A stretch of DNA of 64,000 nucleotides from Mesorhizobium norvegicum (GTDB lineage: Bacteria > Pseudomonadota > Alphaproteobacteria > Rhizobiales > Rhizobiaceae). Position numbers and translations under genes: made by a program. Each line of letters opens with the position of its first letter. Position 1 is the stretch's first letter. The notes below the pieces were generated by a model. That model was not told the DNA's origin, did not search any database, and was given only the letters and a program-made list of their open reading frames with translations. Where the stretch lies: contig NZ_SMYZ01000021.1 of the NCBI RefSeq assembly GCF_004919685.1, positions 193,203 to 257,202 on the forward strand. The letters are read 5' to 3'. Of the stretch, positions 12,287-22,032 are shown piece after piece.

Positions 12287-13501
12287 TTAGCGATTGATCG
12301 CGGTCGTGGTGTCGGTCGCGGCTGCGGCCTTCGGCGGCCAGGAGAAATCGTCGGCGCGGCCGGGCGAAGCCACGGGTGCCTTGCCCTCCACAACCAGCCT
12401 CTCGCCGGGCAGGTCCGGATTGGCCTTTGCCGGCGGGGCCGCGCCGAGCAGTTCAGAGCCGCCGTCGAGTGCCGGATCGCTGAGCAGCATCGGCGCGGTG
12501 CGGTCGATGACGATGGGGGCCGCGGCCGGCGCCGGCGCCTCGACAGGAGCGCCCGCCGGCGCGGAAGCCGTGACCACGCTTCCCGGCGCGGTCAGGCCGA
12601 GGATCTTCAGCAACGGTTTTTCGGTATAGAAGGCGAGCTTGCGCTTGCCCGCCTTCGACACGTTGATACCGTCATCGGCGCGCAGTCGCACCGGCTGACC
12701 GTTGATGTCGGGGCCGCTGGTGACGAAGGCGCCGTTCTCGTCGACGAATCCGTCCCAAACGTCGACGAATTCACCGCCGTTGCTTTCGGCGGCCTGGTGG
12801 TAGATGTCGTTGAAGGCCAGCATGTCGGAGGTCATCTTCGGCAGCCGGAAGGCCGGCATGCCGACCCACAGGAAGGGCACCTTGGCTGCGGCCATGGCTT
12901 TGCCGAGCGCGTCGGTGCGACGCTCATATTCCTTGGTCCAGTTTTCGGAACGGGGCTGTTCGCGCACCTCACCCACCTTCATCTGCTGGCGGTCGTTGGA
13001 GCCCAGCATGACGATCACGGCGGCGGGTTTTTCTGTCTCGATCAGTGCCTTGATCTGTTCGGGCCAGTTGTAGAAATCATCGCGCACGAAGCCGGACGAG
13101 CCATTGCTGCGAACGACGATCCTGACGCCGGCATTCTCGGCGAACGCGGTGTCGAGGCCTTCGGCGAGGCCGGTCGCCATGAAGTCTCCGACCACCAGGA
13201 CGGTGCGGGCGTCCGGCGCCTTGTCGACCACAGGGGTTTCCGGTTCCGCAGGCGGGCGGGGCGCGCGTGGTTTTTTCGCCTTGGGCCTGGGTCTTGCCTT
13301 CTGGATGTCCAGCGGCGGCTCGATCCGCTCGCTGCGACGCGGGAACAGAAGGTCGCGCAACGACCAGCCGCGATTTTGCTGCTCCTGCGCCATGGCCGGC
13401 GCATGAAAGGCGCCAGCCACGCCGACGGCGAGCACGACGACGGCCAGAATGAGCACCGGCATGCGACGAACAAGCCCTGCGATGCGCGCAGCCGAAGCCA
13501 A
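12287..13501 (-). CDS. DUF459/SGNH-fold periplasmic protein lacking the usual catalytic Ser and His
   Basis: A 404-residue exported protein with an N-terminal membrane or signal segment (residues 14-37), a Pro/Lys/Arg-rich spacer (about 65-95) and an SGNH-hydrolase-like domain (about 98-300), followed by an Ala/Pro-rich tail. The fold's block I normally reads GDS, but here it is GDF (105-107). Block III is intact as GSND (167-170). The last block reads DDGIN (276-280) where a DxxH is expected. It may therefore not be an active esterase. The predicted start is TTG, backed by GGAGGA 5 bases upstream. It sits convergent with gltD and next to a lytic transglycosylase gene, suggesting an envelope role. 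Confidence 0.75.
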   Translation of the reverse strand: MASAARIAGLVRRMPVLILAVVVLAVGVAGAFHAPAMAQEQQNRGWSLRDLLFPRRSERIEPPLDIQKARPRPKAKKPRAPRPPAEPETPVVDKAPDARTVLVVGDFMATGLAEGLDTAFAENAGVRIVVRSNGSSGFVRDDFYNWPEQIKALIETEKPAAVIVMLGSNDRQQMKVGEVREQPRSENWTKEYERRTDALGKAMAAAKVPFLWVGMPAFRLPKMTSDMLAFNDIYHQAAESNGGEFVDVWDGFVDENGAFVTSGPDINGQPVRLRADDGINVSKAGKRKLAFYTEKPLLKILGLTAPGSVVTASAPAGAPVEAPAPAAAPIVIDRTAPMLLSDPALDGGSELLGAAPPAKANPDLPGERLVVEGKAPVASPGRADDFSWPPKAAAATDTTTAINR

Positions 13502-13577
13502 TCGTTTCCTCCATCCCTGGCAGATTGCTACAGCGTCCTTTGCGCGCCCGGAAGGCCGCGCGGCACCGCAGGTGGCT

Positions 13578-14798
13578 CTATTTCTGCCGGAGCCACTTCA
13601 GCACTTCCATGCTCGGATAGCCATCCTGGGTCAAGCCGGCCTTGGCCTGGAAGGCCATGATGGCAGTCTTCGAGCCGTCGCCGATCTTGCCGTCGAACTT
13701 GCCGTCATAAAGGCCGTGCTGGGAAAGCCGCTTCTGCAGCTCCTGCCTTTCCTCGAAAGTGAGCTTGGTGAAAGGCCGCTTCCAGTCCTGCACGAGACCG
13801 CTGGAGCCTGCGATTTCGTCGGCAAGAAGACCAACGGCAAGCGCATATTTGTCGGCATTGTTGTAGGCTTTGATGACCGTGAAATTCTTGATCATCAGGA
13901 AGGCCGGCCCGCTGCGGCCGTCCGGCACCTTCAGCGTCGCCTTGTCGGAGCCGTTCTTGAACGGCTTGCCGTTGGCCCTGACGACGCCAAGCGCCTGCCA
14001 TTGCGACAGCGTCTTGGAGCCGCCGGGAAGTTTGCCGGCAGGCAAGGCGACCTCATAGCCCCAGGTCTTGCCGGCCTGCCAGCCATTCTTCTTCAACAGG
14101 TTGGCGGAGGTCGCCAGCGCATCGGGGATCGAATTCCAGATGTCGCGCTTGCCGTTGCCGTCCATGTCGACGGCATAGTGCAGATAGCTGGTCGGGATGA
14201 ACTGGGTGTGGCCCATGGCGCCGGCCCAGGATCCGCTCAGATGGCTTTCGTCGATGTCGCCGGTCTGCAGGATCTTCAGCGCGGCGATCAGCTGGGTGCG
14301 GGCGAATTTCGCCCGCTTCGGATCGGCATAGGCCAAGGTCGCCAGCGAGCGCACGACATTGCGCATGATGTCGTCGCGCTTGAGGATCTCGCCATAGTTC
14401 GATTCCATCGACCAGATGGCCAGCAGGATGTAGCGGTCGACGCCGAACCTGGCCTCGATCCGGTCCAGCCACGGCTTCCATTTCTTGGCCATCTGCTGGC
14501 CGACGGAGACCGACTGATCATGGACGCGGTTGTCGAAATAGTCCCAGGCAGGGGCCGTGAATTCAGGTTGCGTGCGCGCCTTTTCCAGCACCACCGGGTC
14601 AATATCCCTGATGTCCCTGAAGGCCTGGTCATAGAGGGCACCGGAAACGCCGCTCTGCACGGCGGTGGCGCGGAAGCCGGCGACCCATTGCCGGAAACCG
14701 GCATCGGCGAAAGCGGGGCCAGGCATCAGCAGAGCGAGCGAGAGGCTGGCTGCCGCCATGACGCTGGTAAAACGCTTTGCGGCATTGCGAACGGACAT
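13578..14798 (-). CDS. Lytic murein transglycosylase, MltB type, with peptidoglycan-binding domain
   Basis: A 406-residue exported enzyme with a signal peptide (cleavage near AFADAG, residues 30-33). An SLT_2/MltB catalytic domain covers about residues 35-330, and a PG_binding_1 domain the last 65 (QELQKRLSQHGLYDGKFDG to the end). The catalytic acid is Glu132 in SMESNYG, and AGAMGHTQFIPTSYLHY is the family's substrate-groove motif. Such enzymes cut the MurNAc-GlcNAc bond to give 1,6-anhydro ends during wall turnover. The ATG at 14798 follows GGAGGAAA and is preferred over the longer frame. No lipobox is visible, so it is probably a soluble periplasmic form rather than lipid-anchored MltB. Confidence 0.92.
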   Translation of the reverse strand: MSVRNAAKRFTSVMAAASLSLALLMPGPAFADAGFRQWVAGFRATAVQSGVSGALYDQAFRDIRDIDPVVLEKARTQPEFTAPAWDYFDNRVHDQSVSVGQQMAKKWKPWLDRIEARFGVDRYILLAIWSMESNYGEILKRDDIMRNVVRSLATLAYADPKRAKFARTQLIAALKILQTGDIDESHLSGSWAGAMGHTQFIPTSYLHYAVDMDGNGKRDIWNSIPDALATSANLLKKNGWQAGKTWGYEVALPAGKLPGGSKTLSQWQALGVVRANGKPFKNGSDKATLKVPDGRSGPAFLMIKNFTVIKAYNNADKYALAVGLLADEIAGSSGLVQDWKRPFTKLTFEERQELQKRLSQHGLYDGKFDGKIGDGSKTAIMAFQAKAGLTQDGYPSMEVLKWLRQK

Positions 14799-15007
14799 CT
14801 TTTCCTCCTTCTCTGTCTCAGGAAAGACCATTCATCGCCGAACCAGGTTAGGAATTAGTTTACCATAGGTGCCGCTGGGAACGAAAAGACGCCTCGAAGC
14901 TTTACCGGTGAACGTTCCCCTCAGTCGCCCAGTAGTCCTCAATTCCGGCGTGAAAATGTCTTGAAACGGGGATTGCGGAGCTGGCCATCAAACGGATAAT
15001 TGAAAGC

Positions 15008-15913
15008 ATGAAGAGAGTTCGCAAGGCAGTCTTCCCCGTCGCTGGTCTCGGCACACGGTTTCTCCCGGCCACCAAGGCCGTCCCCAAGGAAATGCTGACC
15101 GTCGTCGATCGGCCAGTCATCCAGTATGTGGTGGATGAAGCGCGCGAGGCCGGCATCGAGCATTTCATCTTCGTCACCGGCCGCAACAAGGCCGTCATCG
15201 AGGACCATTTCGACATCCAGTTCGAGCTCTACGACACGCTGGCCCAGCGCGGCAAGGACGACCAGCTCGCCCGCCTGCAACGGCTGCAGCCGGCGCCAGG
15301 GCAGACCAGCTTCACACGCCAGCAGGTGCCGATGGGGCTTGGCCATGCCGTCTGGTGCGCCCGCGAGCTCGTCGGCGACGAGCCCTTCGCGCTTTTGTTG
15401 CCCGACATGATCATGCAGTCGGAGAAGAGCTGCATGAAGGCAATGGTCGAGCTCTACGAGGAAACCGGCAACAACATCATCGCCGTGCAGGAATGCGATC
15501 CCGCCGACGCCCATAAATACGGCATCGTCGGCCGTGGCGAGGACACGCATCATGGCTTCCGCATCACCGAGATGGTGGAAAAGCCGAAGACCGGCACCGC
15601 GCCGTCCAATCTCTACATCAACGGCCGCTACATCCTGCAGCCGGACATCTTCAAGATCCTCGAAGGCCAGGAAAAGGGCGCCGGCAACGAGATCCAGCTC
15701 ACCGACGCGATGCTGAAGCTGGAAAAGCAGCAGCCCTTTTATGGCTACCACTATCAGGGCCGCACGTTCGATTGCGGATCGCCGGAAGGCTTTGTCGAGG
15801 CCAATGTCGCCTTCGCGCTGTGGCGCAGCGACATGAACGAGAACATGGCCGGAGTCATCCGCACGCTTCTCGATGAGATGAAGCCATCGGACCGCCGCGG
15901 CGCAGCGTTTTAG
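15008..15913 (+). CDS. galU: UTP-glucose-1-phosphate uridylyltransferase
   Basis: A 301-residue nucleotidyltransferase making UDP-glucose from UTP and glucose 1-phosphate. The N-terminal nucleotide-binding signature is [23 protein letters not shown], seen here at residues 8-30. VEKP and the GNEIQLTDA motif near residue 230 are typical of GalU/ExoN. UDP-glucose feeds exopolysaccharide, cyclic beta-glucan and lipopolysaccharide core synthesis. The gene stands alone on the plus strand, followed by an inverted-repeat element and then the outer-membrane barrel gene on the other strand. Confidence 0.95.
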   Translation: MKRVRKAVFPVAGLGTRFLPATKAVPKEMLTVVDRPVIQYVVDEAREAGIEHFIFVTGRNKAVIEDHFDIQFELYDTLAQRGKDDQLARLQRLQPAPGQTSFTRQQVPMGLGHAVWCARELVGDEPFALLLPDMIMQSEKSCMKAMVELYEETGNNIIAVQECDPADAHKYGIVGRGEDTHHGFRITEMVEKPKTGTAPSNLYINGRYILQPDIFKILEGQEKGAGNEIQLTDAMLKLEKQQPFYGYHYQGRTFDCGSPEGFVEANVAFALWRSDMNENMAGVIRTLLDEMKPSDRRGAAF

Positions 15914-15923
15914 GCCCCACACT

Positions 15924-16121
15924 TTCGTCATCCTCGGGCGAAGCAGGAGCGTAGCGACGTCGCGGAGACCCGAGGATCCATTCCGTTACATGGACCCAGA
16001 GTGCAGCGGTCCAGAGCGATGTCCCCAGGCCGACCACCGCAGAGGCGCCTATAAGTCGCGGCATGGATCCTGGGGTCTGCGCCGCGTCGCTTCGCTCCTT
16101 GCTACGCCCCAGGATGACGAA
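15924..16121. repeat. 198-bp intergenic element with about 58-bp imperfect inverted ends
   Basis: The left arm (15924-15981) begins TTCGTCATCCTCGGGCG. The right arm (16063-16121) is its near-complement, with about nine in ten bases matching once two or three single-base gaps are allowed. About 80 bases separate the arms. It fills the gap between galU and the convergent barrel gene. It looks like a non-coding mobile or mosaic repeat of the rhizobial intergenic type; copy number cannot be judged from this window. Confidence 0.7.
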
Positions 16122-16133
16122 TCTCAGACGGCT

Positions 16134-17927
16134 TCAGCGCTGCACCTTCACGCCGATGAAGATGCTGTTGGCGGTGTAGTCGCGGCCCGGCAAATTGCTG
16201 GTCAGCTTCTCGGTCCTCACCCTTGTGGTGAGGCCGGCATAGCGGTTCAGCCACCAGGTCAGGCCGGCCTCGGCGCTCAAGGTCATGTCGTGGCCGTCGA
16301 TGCCGATATAATCACGCCAGTCGAGGCCCAGCGCCGCATTGCCGGTGAGGTTGGCGCGAATCTGGCGCTCGCCAGTCAGGCGGCCGGAATAGAGGATGTC
16401 GCCGCTTTCGCCTGATGTGGTCGTGGGCTCTACTGTGGTCTTGCCGGTCAGGCCGATCATGGTGCCGCGCTCCGGTGACCATTTGAGGTCGGCATTGACG
16501 GTCGCACCCGAAATCGCGTCCAGGTTTTTGTCGTCGATCGCTTCCCTGAGCCAGCCGGCCGAGAATTCGCCTGACAGCTTCTCACCCATGTCGAGCGCAA
16601 CGCCGGCGCGGGCGCCAAGCCGCGTCGACGAGCGCTCGAAGCCTTCATTGTCGATGCGTTGGTCATAGGCCCGGCGGCCGACCTCGATTTCGGTGAAGGG
16701 GGTGATGGCGGGGGAGATCTCGTAGCCGGTGCGCAAGGTCGCGGTGTAGAGCGTCGAGTCCCGATCCTTCTGCGACAGCGAGGTGCCGTTGGAAAGCTTG
16801 GCGTCGCCATAGAAGTCGTGCGAGATCGCGCCGGTCAACGTGTACTGCATCTTGCCGACGTCTTTTTCGACGGCGAGGCTGCCATCGACGGTCTGCCGCA
16901 GCGGCTGCTTGCTGACGCCCGCGATGGCGTCCGGCGCCGACGCCGATTCCGGTACGGCCTCGTAGCCGAGCTTGGCGATGGCGCGCAGTTCATTGTCGAG
17001 GTCGACATTGAGCTGGCCTTCGATGCGACCTTGCTCGTTGTGAACCGGGTAACCCGAGACGGTCTCGCGGAACAGGCCATAGCCGTCGATCGTGGCGGAG
17101 TTCTCGCGCCAGTCGGAGGCGGCGGAGAAGCGCAGCGCGGTCTCGGAAAGCAGCGCCGACTTGCCGGCATTGCTCGAATCGCCGTTCGAGGTGGCGGTCA
17201 GGCCCTGTTCGATGGTCGGCCGGATGACGAAGGAACCCCATTTGACGCCGGTGGCGGCAAACGGGTCGTCCTCCGGCTTCTTTTTCTGGCCTTCGATGGC
17301 GTCCGTGCGCTCTGCGCCCGGGTCGAGCTTTTGCTTGTCGGCGCTGTCGATGGTGAGGGCGCGGCGGTTGGCCGTCTCCTCATCGGTGTCTGCACCATCG
17401 GTGGCATCTGTCGTGGAGGCCGTCGTGGAAGCGGTGGTGTCGGTGTCTGCTGCTGTCGACTTCTTCTTCTTCTTTTTCGACTTGTCCGTAGCCTTTTCCT
17501 TGGCCTGGTCAGCCGCATTCTGCGCGGCGGTCGACGAACGGCGGCGGGGCTTGGGCGGTGCCGGAGTGTCGGCGGAGGTGTCGTCGGCGGCTTCCGGCGG
17601 GTCAAAAACGCTGCCGGTGGCGGTTGCGTCGCCGGTCTCCGTGTCGTCAGGCACGGCGCCGGCGCTGGCCGGCAGATAGGTGCGGGCCGGCGCATTGTCT
17701 TGCGCCGCATTGGTTGGCGCCCGACCTTGCGCTGCCAAAGCGAGTTGTCTCGCCTTGCGCTGCTGGTCGGACAGGATCGCCGATTCCGAAACTTCGCCGC
17801 GCAGTTCCGTTTCCTGCGCATGGAGCGCCGTTGGGCGCAGCAAGGCAAACATGCTGGTCGCCAGCAGCAAGGCGCAGACCGCCTTGCCCTTTCGTCCACT
17901 CGATTTTTCTGGCTGGACCCCGGACAT
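16134..17927 (-). CDS. Outer-membrane beta-barrel protein with long low-complexity N-terminal region
   Basis: A protein of about 597 residues. A signal peptide (cleavage near ALHAQE) is followed by some 190 residues rich in Ala, Thr, Asp and Lys, including the basic run KSKKKKKKS. The C-terminal 370 residues consist of alternating amphipathic strands ending in NSIFIGVKVQR, as in BBP2-type outer-membrane barrels of rhizobia, some of which sit near exopolysaccharide genes. The role is unproven; export of a polysaccharide is one guess from the neighbouring galU and kdsD. The ATG at 17927 is taken over the GTG three codons upstream; neither has a clear SD. Confidence 0.7.
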   Translation of the reverse strand: MSGVQPEKSSGRKGKAVCALLLATSMFALLRPTALHAQETELRGEVSESAILSDQQRKARQLALAAQGRAPTNAAQDNAPARTYLPASAGAVPDDTETGDATATGSVFDPPEAADDTSADTPAPPKPRRRSSTAAQNAADQAKEKATDKSKKKKKKSTAADTDTTASTTASTTDATDGADTDEETANRRALTIDSADKQKLDPGAERTDAIEGQKKKPEDDPFAATGVKWGSFVIRPTIEQGLTATSNGDSSNAGKSALLSETALRFSAASDWRENSATIDGYGLFRETVSGYPVHNEQGRIEGQLNVDLDNELRAIAKLGYEAVPESASAPDAIAGVSKQPLRQTVDGSLAVEKDVGKMQYTLTGAISHDFYGDAKLSNGTSLSQKDRDSTLYTATLRTGYEISPAITPFTEIEVGRRAYDQRIDNEGFERSSTRLGARAGVALDMGEKLSGEFSAGWLREAIDDKNLDAISGATVNADLKWSPERGTMIGLTGKTTVEPTTTSGESGDILYSGRLTGERQIRANLTGNAALGLDWRDYIGIDGHDMTLSAEAGLTWWLNRYAGLTTRVRTEKLTSNLPGRDYTANSIFIGVKVQR

Positions 17928-18176
17928 CGCCACCACTGCTTGCGCGGCGCACGCGCGCCATACTTACCGAACCGTAAATGGGGATGGTTAACGGAGGGTT
18001 GAGGCGGCGGCCAGTCAGCCGCCTGAAGCGCTGATTTCCAAAGGGATTCAAACCGCGCGCGTTAAGCTTTTTGTTTTCACGCCTGCCGTTGTCTCAGACC
18101 ACCGCACACGTCCGGCGACATGCATGGGGCCATTTCCGTTGGACAGCGCGCCGGCAAAGCGCTAATCGCATCAACC

Positions 18177-19178
18177 ATGCATGCGGGATCCCTGGATAAG
18201 AAGCCTTTCGACAGGCAAGCCTCGATCGCTTCGGCGCTGAGGACGGTGGCAACCGAACAGGCGGGGGTTGCGGCCCTTGCCGAGGCCCTCGAGAACGGAT
18301 TGGCTGCGCCTTTCGCCCAGGCCGTCGAGATGATCTCCGGGATTGAAGGCCGGCTCATCGTCACCGGTGTCGGCAAAAGCGGCCATATCGGTTCGAAGAT
18401 CGCGGCGACGCTGGCCTCGACCGGCACGCCGGCCTTCTTTGTTCATCCCGCGGAAGCCAATCACGGCGATCTCGGCATGATCGCCAGGGACGACGCCATC
18501 ATCGCCATGTCGTGGTCGGGCGAGAGCAAGGAGTTGATGGGCATCGTCGCCTATTCCAGGCGCTTTTCCATCCCGTTGATCGCCATAACCGCCGGAGAGA
18601 CATCGGCGCTTGCGCGGGCCGCCGACGTCGTGCTGTTGCTGCCGCGCACGCCGGAGGCCTGCCCGCACGGCCTGGCGCCGACGACATCGACATTGCTGCA
18701 ACTGGTGATGGGCGACGCATTGGCGATCGCGCTGCTCGAAGCACGCGGCTTCACGCCGGATCATTTTCGCACCTTCCATCCCGGCGGCCAGCTCGGCGCC
18801 AACCTGACGCAGATCCGCGAGATCATGCATGTCGGCGACAGGCTGCCGCTGGTGGTTGCGGGCACCGGCATGCAGGACGCGATCCTGGAACTGTCGCGCA
18901 AGGGATTTGGCTGCGTGGCGATCACCGACGCCGACGGCGCGCTGGTCGGCATCATCACCGATGGTGATATCCGCCGTCACATCGGCGGCAATCTGCTGGC
19001 AATGACGGTGGATCAGGTGATGACAAGAGGACCAAAGACGGCGACGCCGGACACGCTGGTGGCAACGGCGCTGCAGACGATCAACAATTCGGCCATCACC
19101 AGCTTGATGGTGGTGGAAGGCAAGAGGCCGGTCGGCCTCATCCACCTGCATGATCTCTTGCGCATCGGCGCCGCCTGA
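18177..19178 (+). CDS. kdsD: Arabinose-5-phosphate isomerase (KpsF/GutQ family)
   Basis: An SIS-domain sugar isomerase of about 333 residues with two C-terminal CBS domains. It interconverts ribulose 5-phosphate and arabinose 5-phosphate, the first committed step to Kdo for lipopolysaccharide. The SIS core shows VTGVGKSGHIGSKIAATLAS, the HGDLGM loop and AMSWSGESKEL. The CBS pair starts about residue 215 (TQIREIMHVGDRLPLV) and again near 280 (VDQVMTRGPKTATP). The open frame allows an ATG at 18120, but the one at 18177 gives the usual family length; neither has a strong SD. Orientation is divergent from the barrel gene. Confidence 0.9.
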   Translation: MHAGSLDKKPFDRQASIASALRTVATEQAGVAALAEALENGLAAPFAQAVEMISGIEGRLIVTGVGKSGHIGSKIAATLASTGTPAFFVHPAEANHGDLGMIARDDAIIAMSWSGESKELMGIVAYSRRFSIPLIAITAGETSALARAADVVLLLPRTPEACPHGLAPTTSTLLQLVMGDALAIALLEARGFTPDHFRTFHPGGQLGANLTQIREIMHVGDRLPLVVAGTGMQDAILELSRKGFGCVAITDADGALVGIITDGDIRRHIGGNLLAMTVDQVMTRGPKTATPDTLVATALQTINNSAITSLMVVEGKRPVGLIHLHDLLRIGAA

Positions 19179-19182
19179 AAGT

Positions 19183-19647
19183 TCAGACCGCCTCCACAGT
19201 CAGTTCCAGATCCGTGTCGGCAGCACCCGTCACGCGCACTTGCGTGCCGGCCGGAAGGTCCGGGCCAGAGACACGCCACAGCGTGTCACCCAGCTTGATG
19301 CGGCCACGGCCATCCCGGATTGGTTCGGCAAGTGTCGCCATCCTGCCGACCATCTGCGCGCCGCGCCGGTTGAGCAGCGGCTGGTCGGTCGGGTCAGTGC
19401 GACTGCCGACCAGCTTCTTGCCGACATAGGCCGAGACCAGCGACAGCGCCAGGAAGGCGAGGACCTGGACCTGCCAGGTCCAGAAGCCGGCGTCCCAGAT
19501 CAGCAGCGACACCGCGCCGATAATCAGGGCGGCGATGCCGATCCACAGCATGAAGATACCGGGCGCGATGATTTCCATCACCAGCAGGACAAAGCCCAGA
19601 ACCATCCAGTTCCATGGGCCGAGTTCGGAAATGATGCGGTCGATCAT
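19183..19647 (-). CDS. NfeD-family membrane protein
   Basis: A 154-residue protein with two or three hydrophobic helices in the first 80 residues and a C-terminal OB-fold domain of about 65 residues (MVGRMATLAEPIRDGRGRI, then GDTLWRVSG), which is the NfeD short-form layout. NfeD proteins pair with SPFH/stomatin proteins in membrane quality control and fluidity. The partner is the gene directly upstream, with 11 bases between stop and start, so the two form an operon. Confidence 0.88.
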   Translation of the reverse strand: MIDRIISELGPWNWMVLGFVLLVMEIIAPGIFMLWIGIAALIIGAVSLLIWDAGFWTWQVQVLAFLALSLVSAYVGKKLVGSRTDPTDQPLLNRRGAQMVGRMATLAEPIRDGRGRIKLGDTLWRVSGPDLPAGTQVRVTGAADTDLELTVEAV

Positions 19648-19658
19648 GGCCTATGATC

Positions 19659-20609
19659 TCAGTTGTCGGTCGGGCGAACGACTGGCGGACGCGCGGTCTG
19701 CCTTTGCGCGCCGGTGGTGCCTTCGCTGCGGAAGACTTCCTTGGCGATCTCGCCAATGCCGCCGAGCGAGCCGATCAGAGACGACGCCTCGAAGGGCATC
19801 AGCACGATCTTGCTGTTGGTGGCCGTGCCGATCCTGCCGAGTGCTTCGGTGTATTTCAGCGCCACGAAGTAGTTCAGCGCCTGCACGTCGCCCTTGGAGA
19901 TTGCTTCCGACACCACCTGGGTGGCGCGGGCTTCCGCCTCGGCCGAGCGCTCGCGCGCTTCGGCGTCGCGGAAGGCGGCTTCCTTGCGGCCCTCGGCCTC
20001 GAGGATCTGCGACTGCTTGAGGCCTTCGGCGGCAAGGATTTGCGCGCGCTTGTTGCGTTCCGCGGTCATCTGCCGGCCCATCGATTCGATAAGGTTGGCC
20101 GGCGGGTTGATGTCCTTGATCTCGACGCGGGTGATCTTGATGCCCCACGGATGCGCCGCTTCATCGACGACGCGCAGCAGGCGCTCGTTGATGGCGTCGC
20201 GGTTCGACAACAGTTCATCGAGGTCCATCGAACCCATGACGGTACGGATGTTGGTCATCGTTAGGTTGAGGATGGCGTTCTGCAGGCCGGAAACCTGGTA
20301 GGCGGCCTGCGCCGCGTTGAGGATCTGGAAAAAGGCGATGCCGTCGACACCGACGATAGCGTTGTCGCGGGTGATGATTTCCTGGCTCGGAACGTCGAGC
20401 ACCTGCTCCATCATGTTCATCTTGGCGCCGATGCGGTCGACGAACGGGAAAATGAAATTGAGGCCTGGGCTCAGTGTCTTGGTGTAACGGCCAAAGCGCT
20501 CCACCGTATAATTGTAGCCTTGCGGGATAGTTCTGATGCCTTTGATCAGAAGCACCAATACCAGAAGGGCAAGTGCACCAACCGCAATATCGAAACCACT
20601 GAAATCCAT
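19659..20609 (-). CDS. SPFH/stomatin-like protein (QmcA family)
   Basis: A 316-residue membrane-anchored protein: one N-terminal hydrophobic helix (residues 7-25), an SPFH/band-7 domain ([19 protein letters not shown] onward to about 190), a long Ala/Glu-rich coiled coil ([19 protein letters not shown]) and a variable tail. It resembles E. coli QmcA, an oligomeric partner of FtsH-type proteolysis. The ATG at 20609 has AGGGAGAG upstream; the open frame extends 10 codons further without support. It is the first gene of the qmcA-nfeD pair. The gap 20610-20831 behind it holds nothing recognisable. Confidence 0.9.
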   Translation of the reverse strand: MDFSGFDIAVGALALLVLVLLIKGIRTIPQGYNYTVERFGRYTKTLSPGLNFIFPFVDRIGAKMNMMEQVLDVPSQEIITRDNAIVGVDGIAFFQILNAAQAAYQVSGLQNAILNLTMTNIRTVMGSMDLDELLSNRDAINERLLRVVDEAAHPWGIKITRVEIKDINPPANLIESMGRQMTAERNKRAQILAAEGLKQSQILEAEGRKEAAFRDAEARERSAEAEARATQVVSEAISKGDVQALNYFVALKYTEALGRIGTATNSKIVLMPFEASSLIGSLGGIGEIAKEVFRSEGTTGAQRQTARPPVVRPTDN

Positions 20610-20831
20610 TTGGCTCTCCCTCAGACGAAGGCCGCACAAGCCATTCTCGCGCGGCCGACTTCACCAAAGACTTAAGTGTGTTTCAGATGCGTTACAATCA
20701 GGTGATGATGGATTGTTTGTGGGTTTGCACCCAGCGGTTGAAGGCAAGCAGCCTTGCATCCGTGTCGTCCAGCCCGTCGATCGAGGCCGAGACAATCTCG
20801 GAAGCGATCTGCGAGAAGGTGTTGTTCCGGT

Positions 20832-21896
20832 TCAGACCCAGCCGGACAGTTCGCGCCGTACCATCGCCTCGATCACCGCCATGCCCTCGGCGCTGTCGTT
20901 GAGGCAAGGGATATGGGCGAAGTTCTTGCCGCCGGCATGATGGAAGGTTTCGGCCGCCTCGCGGCCGATCTCGTCCAGCGTCTCGATGCAGTCGACGGAA
21001 AAACCGGGATTGACGATGGCGATCGACTTCACGCCGTCCTGCGCGAGCTTCTCGACCGTCTTGTCGGTGTAGGGCTGCAGCCATTCCTGCGCGCCGAAGC
21101 GTGACTGGAAGGTGATGATCAGTTTCTTGTCATCCCAGCCGAGCCGTTCACGCAACAATCGCGTCGTCTTCTGGCAATGGCAATGATAGGGATCGCCCTT
21201 CTCGAAATAGGGCTTTGGAATGCCGTGATAGGAGGTGATGACCACCTCCGGCTCGAAATCCAGTGTCGCCAGATGTTGTTCGATCGAGCGCGCCAGCGCT
21301 TCGATGTAGATCGGTTCGTCATAGTAAGGCGGCACGCTGCGGATGGCCGGTGCGCGGCGCATTTTCATCAAGGCGCGAAACAGCTGATCGTTGGCGGTTG
21401 CCGTGGTCGTCGCCGAATATTGCGGATAGAGCGGGAACGAAAGAATGCGGTCGCAACCCTGTTCGACCAGTTTCTTGGCCACGCTCTCGGTCGAAGGATT
21501 GCCATAGCGCATCGCCCAGTCGACGACGACATCGGGCAGGTCGCGCACTGCTTCGGCCAGCTTTTCGCCTTGTGCGCGGGTGTAGGTGCGCAAAGGCGAC
21601 TCGTTCTTCTCTCGGTTCCAGATCCTGGCGTAGTTGGCGCCCGACTTCTTCGGCCGCGTGGTGAGCACCAGCCCATAGAGGATCGGATACCAGATCGCCT
21701 TGTTGAGCTCGATGACGCGTGGGTCGGAGAGGAATTCGCGGAGATAGCGCCACATCGGCTTGAAGTCGGTGCCATCCGGCGTGCCGAGATTGACCAGCAT
21801 GACGCCGATCTTGCTTGCCTTGACCGGCGGATGTCCCGCCGGCAACGGGCCGAGCGCCTTCGCGGCCTTGGGATCGACAGGGGTGGAAAGCGTCAT
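20832..21896 (-). CDS. hemH: Ferrochelatase
   Basis: A 354-residue ferrochelatase, which inserts Fe2+ into the porphyrin to give protoheme as the last step of heme synthesis. Recognisable parts are VMLVNLGTPDGTD near residue 33, YGNPSTESVAKKLVEQG in the first half, the metal-site motif SYHGIPKPYFEKGDPY, and the late NPGFSVDCIETLDEIG. An N-terminal extension of about 25 residues precedes the family core. GGAGAA stands close to the ATG. No operon partner is evident. Confidence 0.95.
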   Translation of the reverse strand: MTLSTPVDPKAAKALGPLPAGHPPVKASKIGVMLVNLGTPDGTDFKPMWRYLREFLSDPRVIELNKAIWYPILYGLVLTTRPKKSGANYARIWNREKNESPLRTYTRAQGEKLAEAVRDLPDVVVDWAMRYGNPSTESVAKKLVEQGCDRILSFPLYPQYSATTTATANDQLFRALMKMRRAPAIRSVPPYYDEPIYIEALARSIEQHLATLDFEPEVVITSYHGIPKPYFEKGDPYHCHCQKTTRLLRERLGWDDKKLIITFQSRFGAQEWLQPYTDKTVEKLAQDGVKSIAIVNPGFSVDCIETLDEIGREAAETFHHAGGKNFAHIPCLNDSAEGMAVIEAMVRRELSGWV

Positions 21897-21980
21897 AAGG
21901 GTTCTCCGGGAGACGCGAACCTAACCATCTTGCGCGCGCTTTCAATGCAGCGTCTGGCCGCACCTTAGCTCGAAAACCGG

Positions 21981-22008
21981 ACACCCGCCCGGTTTCCCGG
22001 GCGGGTGT
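21981..22008 (-). terminator. Probable terminator behind the 5'-nucleotidase gene
   Basis: A perfect 12-bp stem ACACCCGCCCGG / CCGGGCGGGTGT around a TTTC loop. On the minus strand it is followed by CCGGTTTTCG, a weak T-tract, so termination may be incomplete or need help. It separates the nucleotidase gene from hemH downstream on the same strand. Confidence 0.65.
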
Positions 22009-22032
22009 CATTCTTGAAAAGGTGAAGCGACT

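Noticed and set aside
20698..20831. Possible coding remnant between hemH and qmcA (minus strand, ending in a hydrophilic 44-residue stretch)
   Set aside because: It has a plausible amino-acid composition but no start, SD or recognisable family, so it was not listed as a gene.
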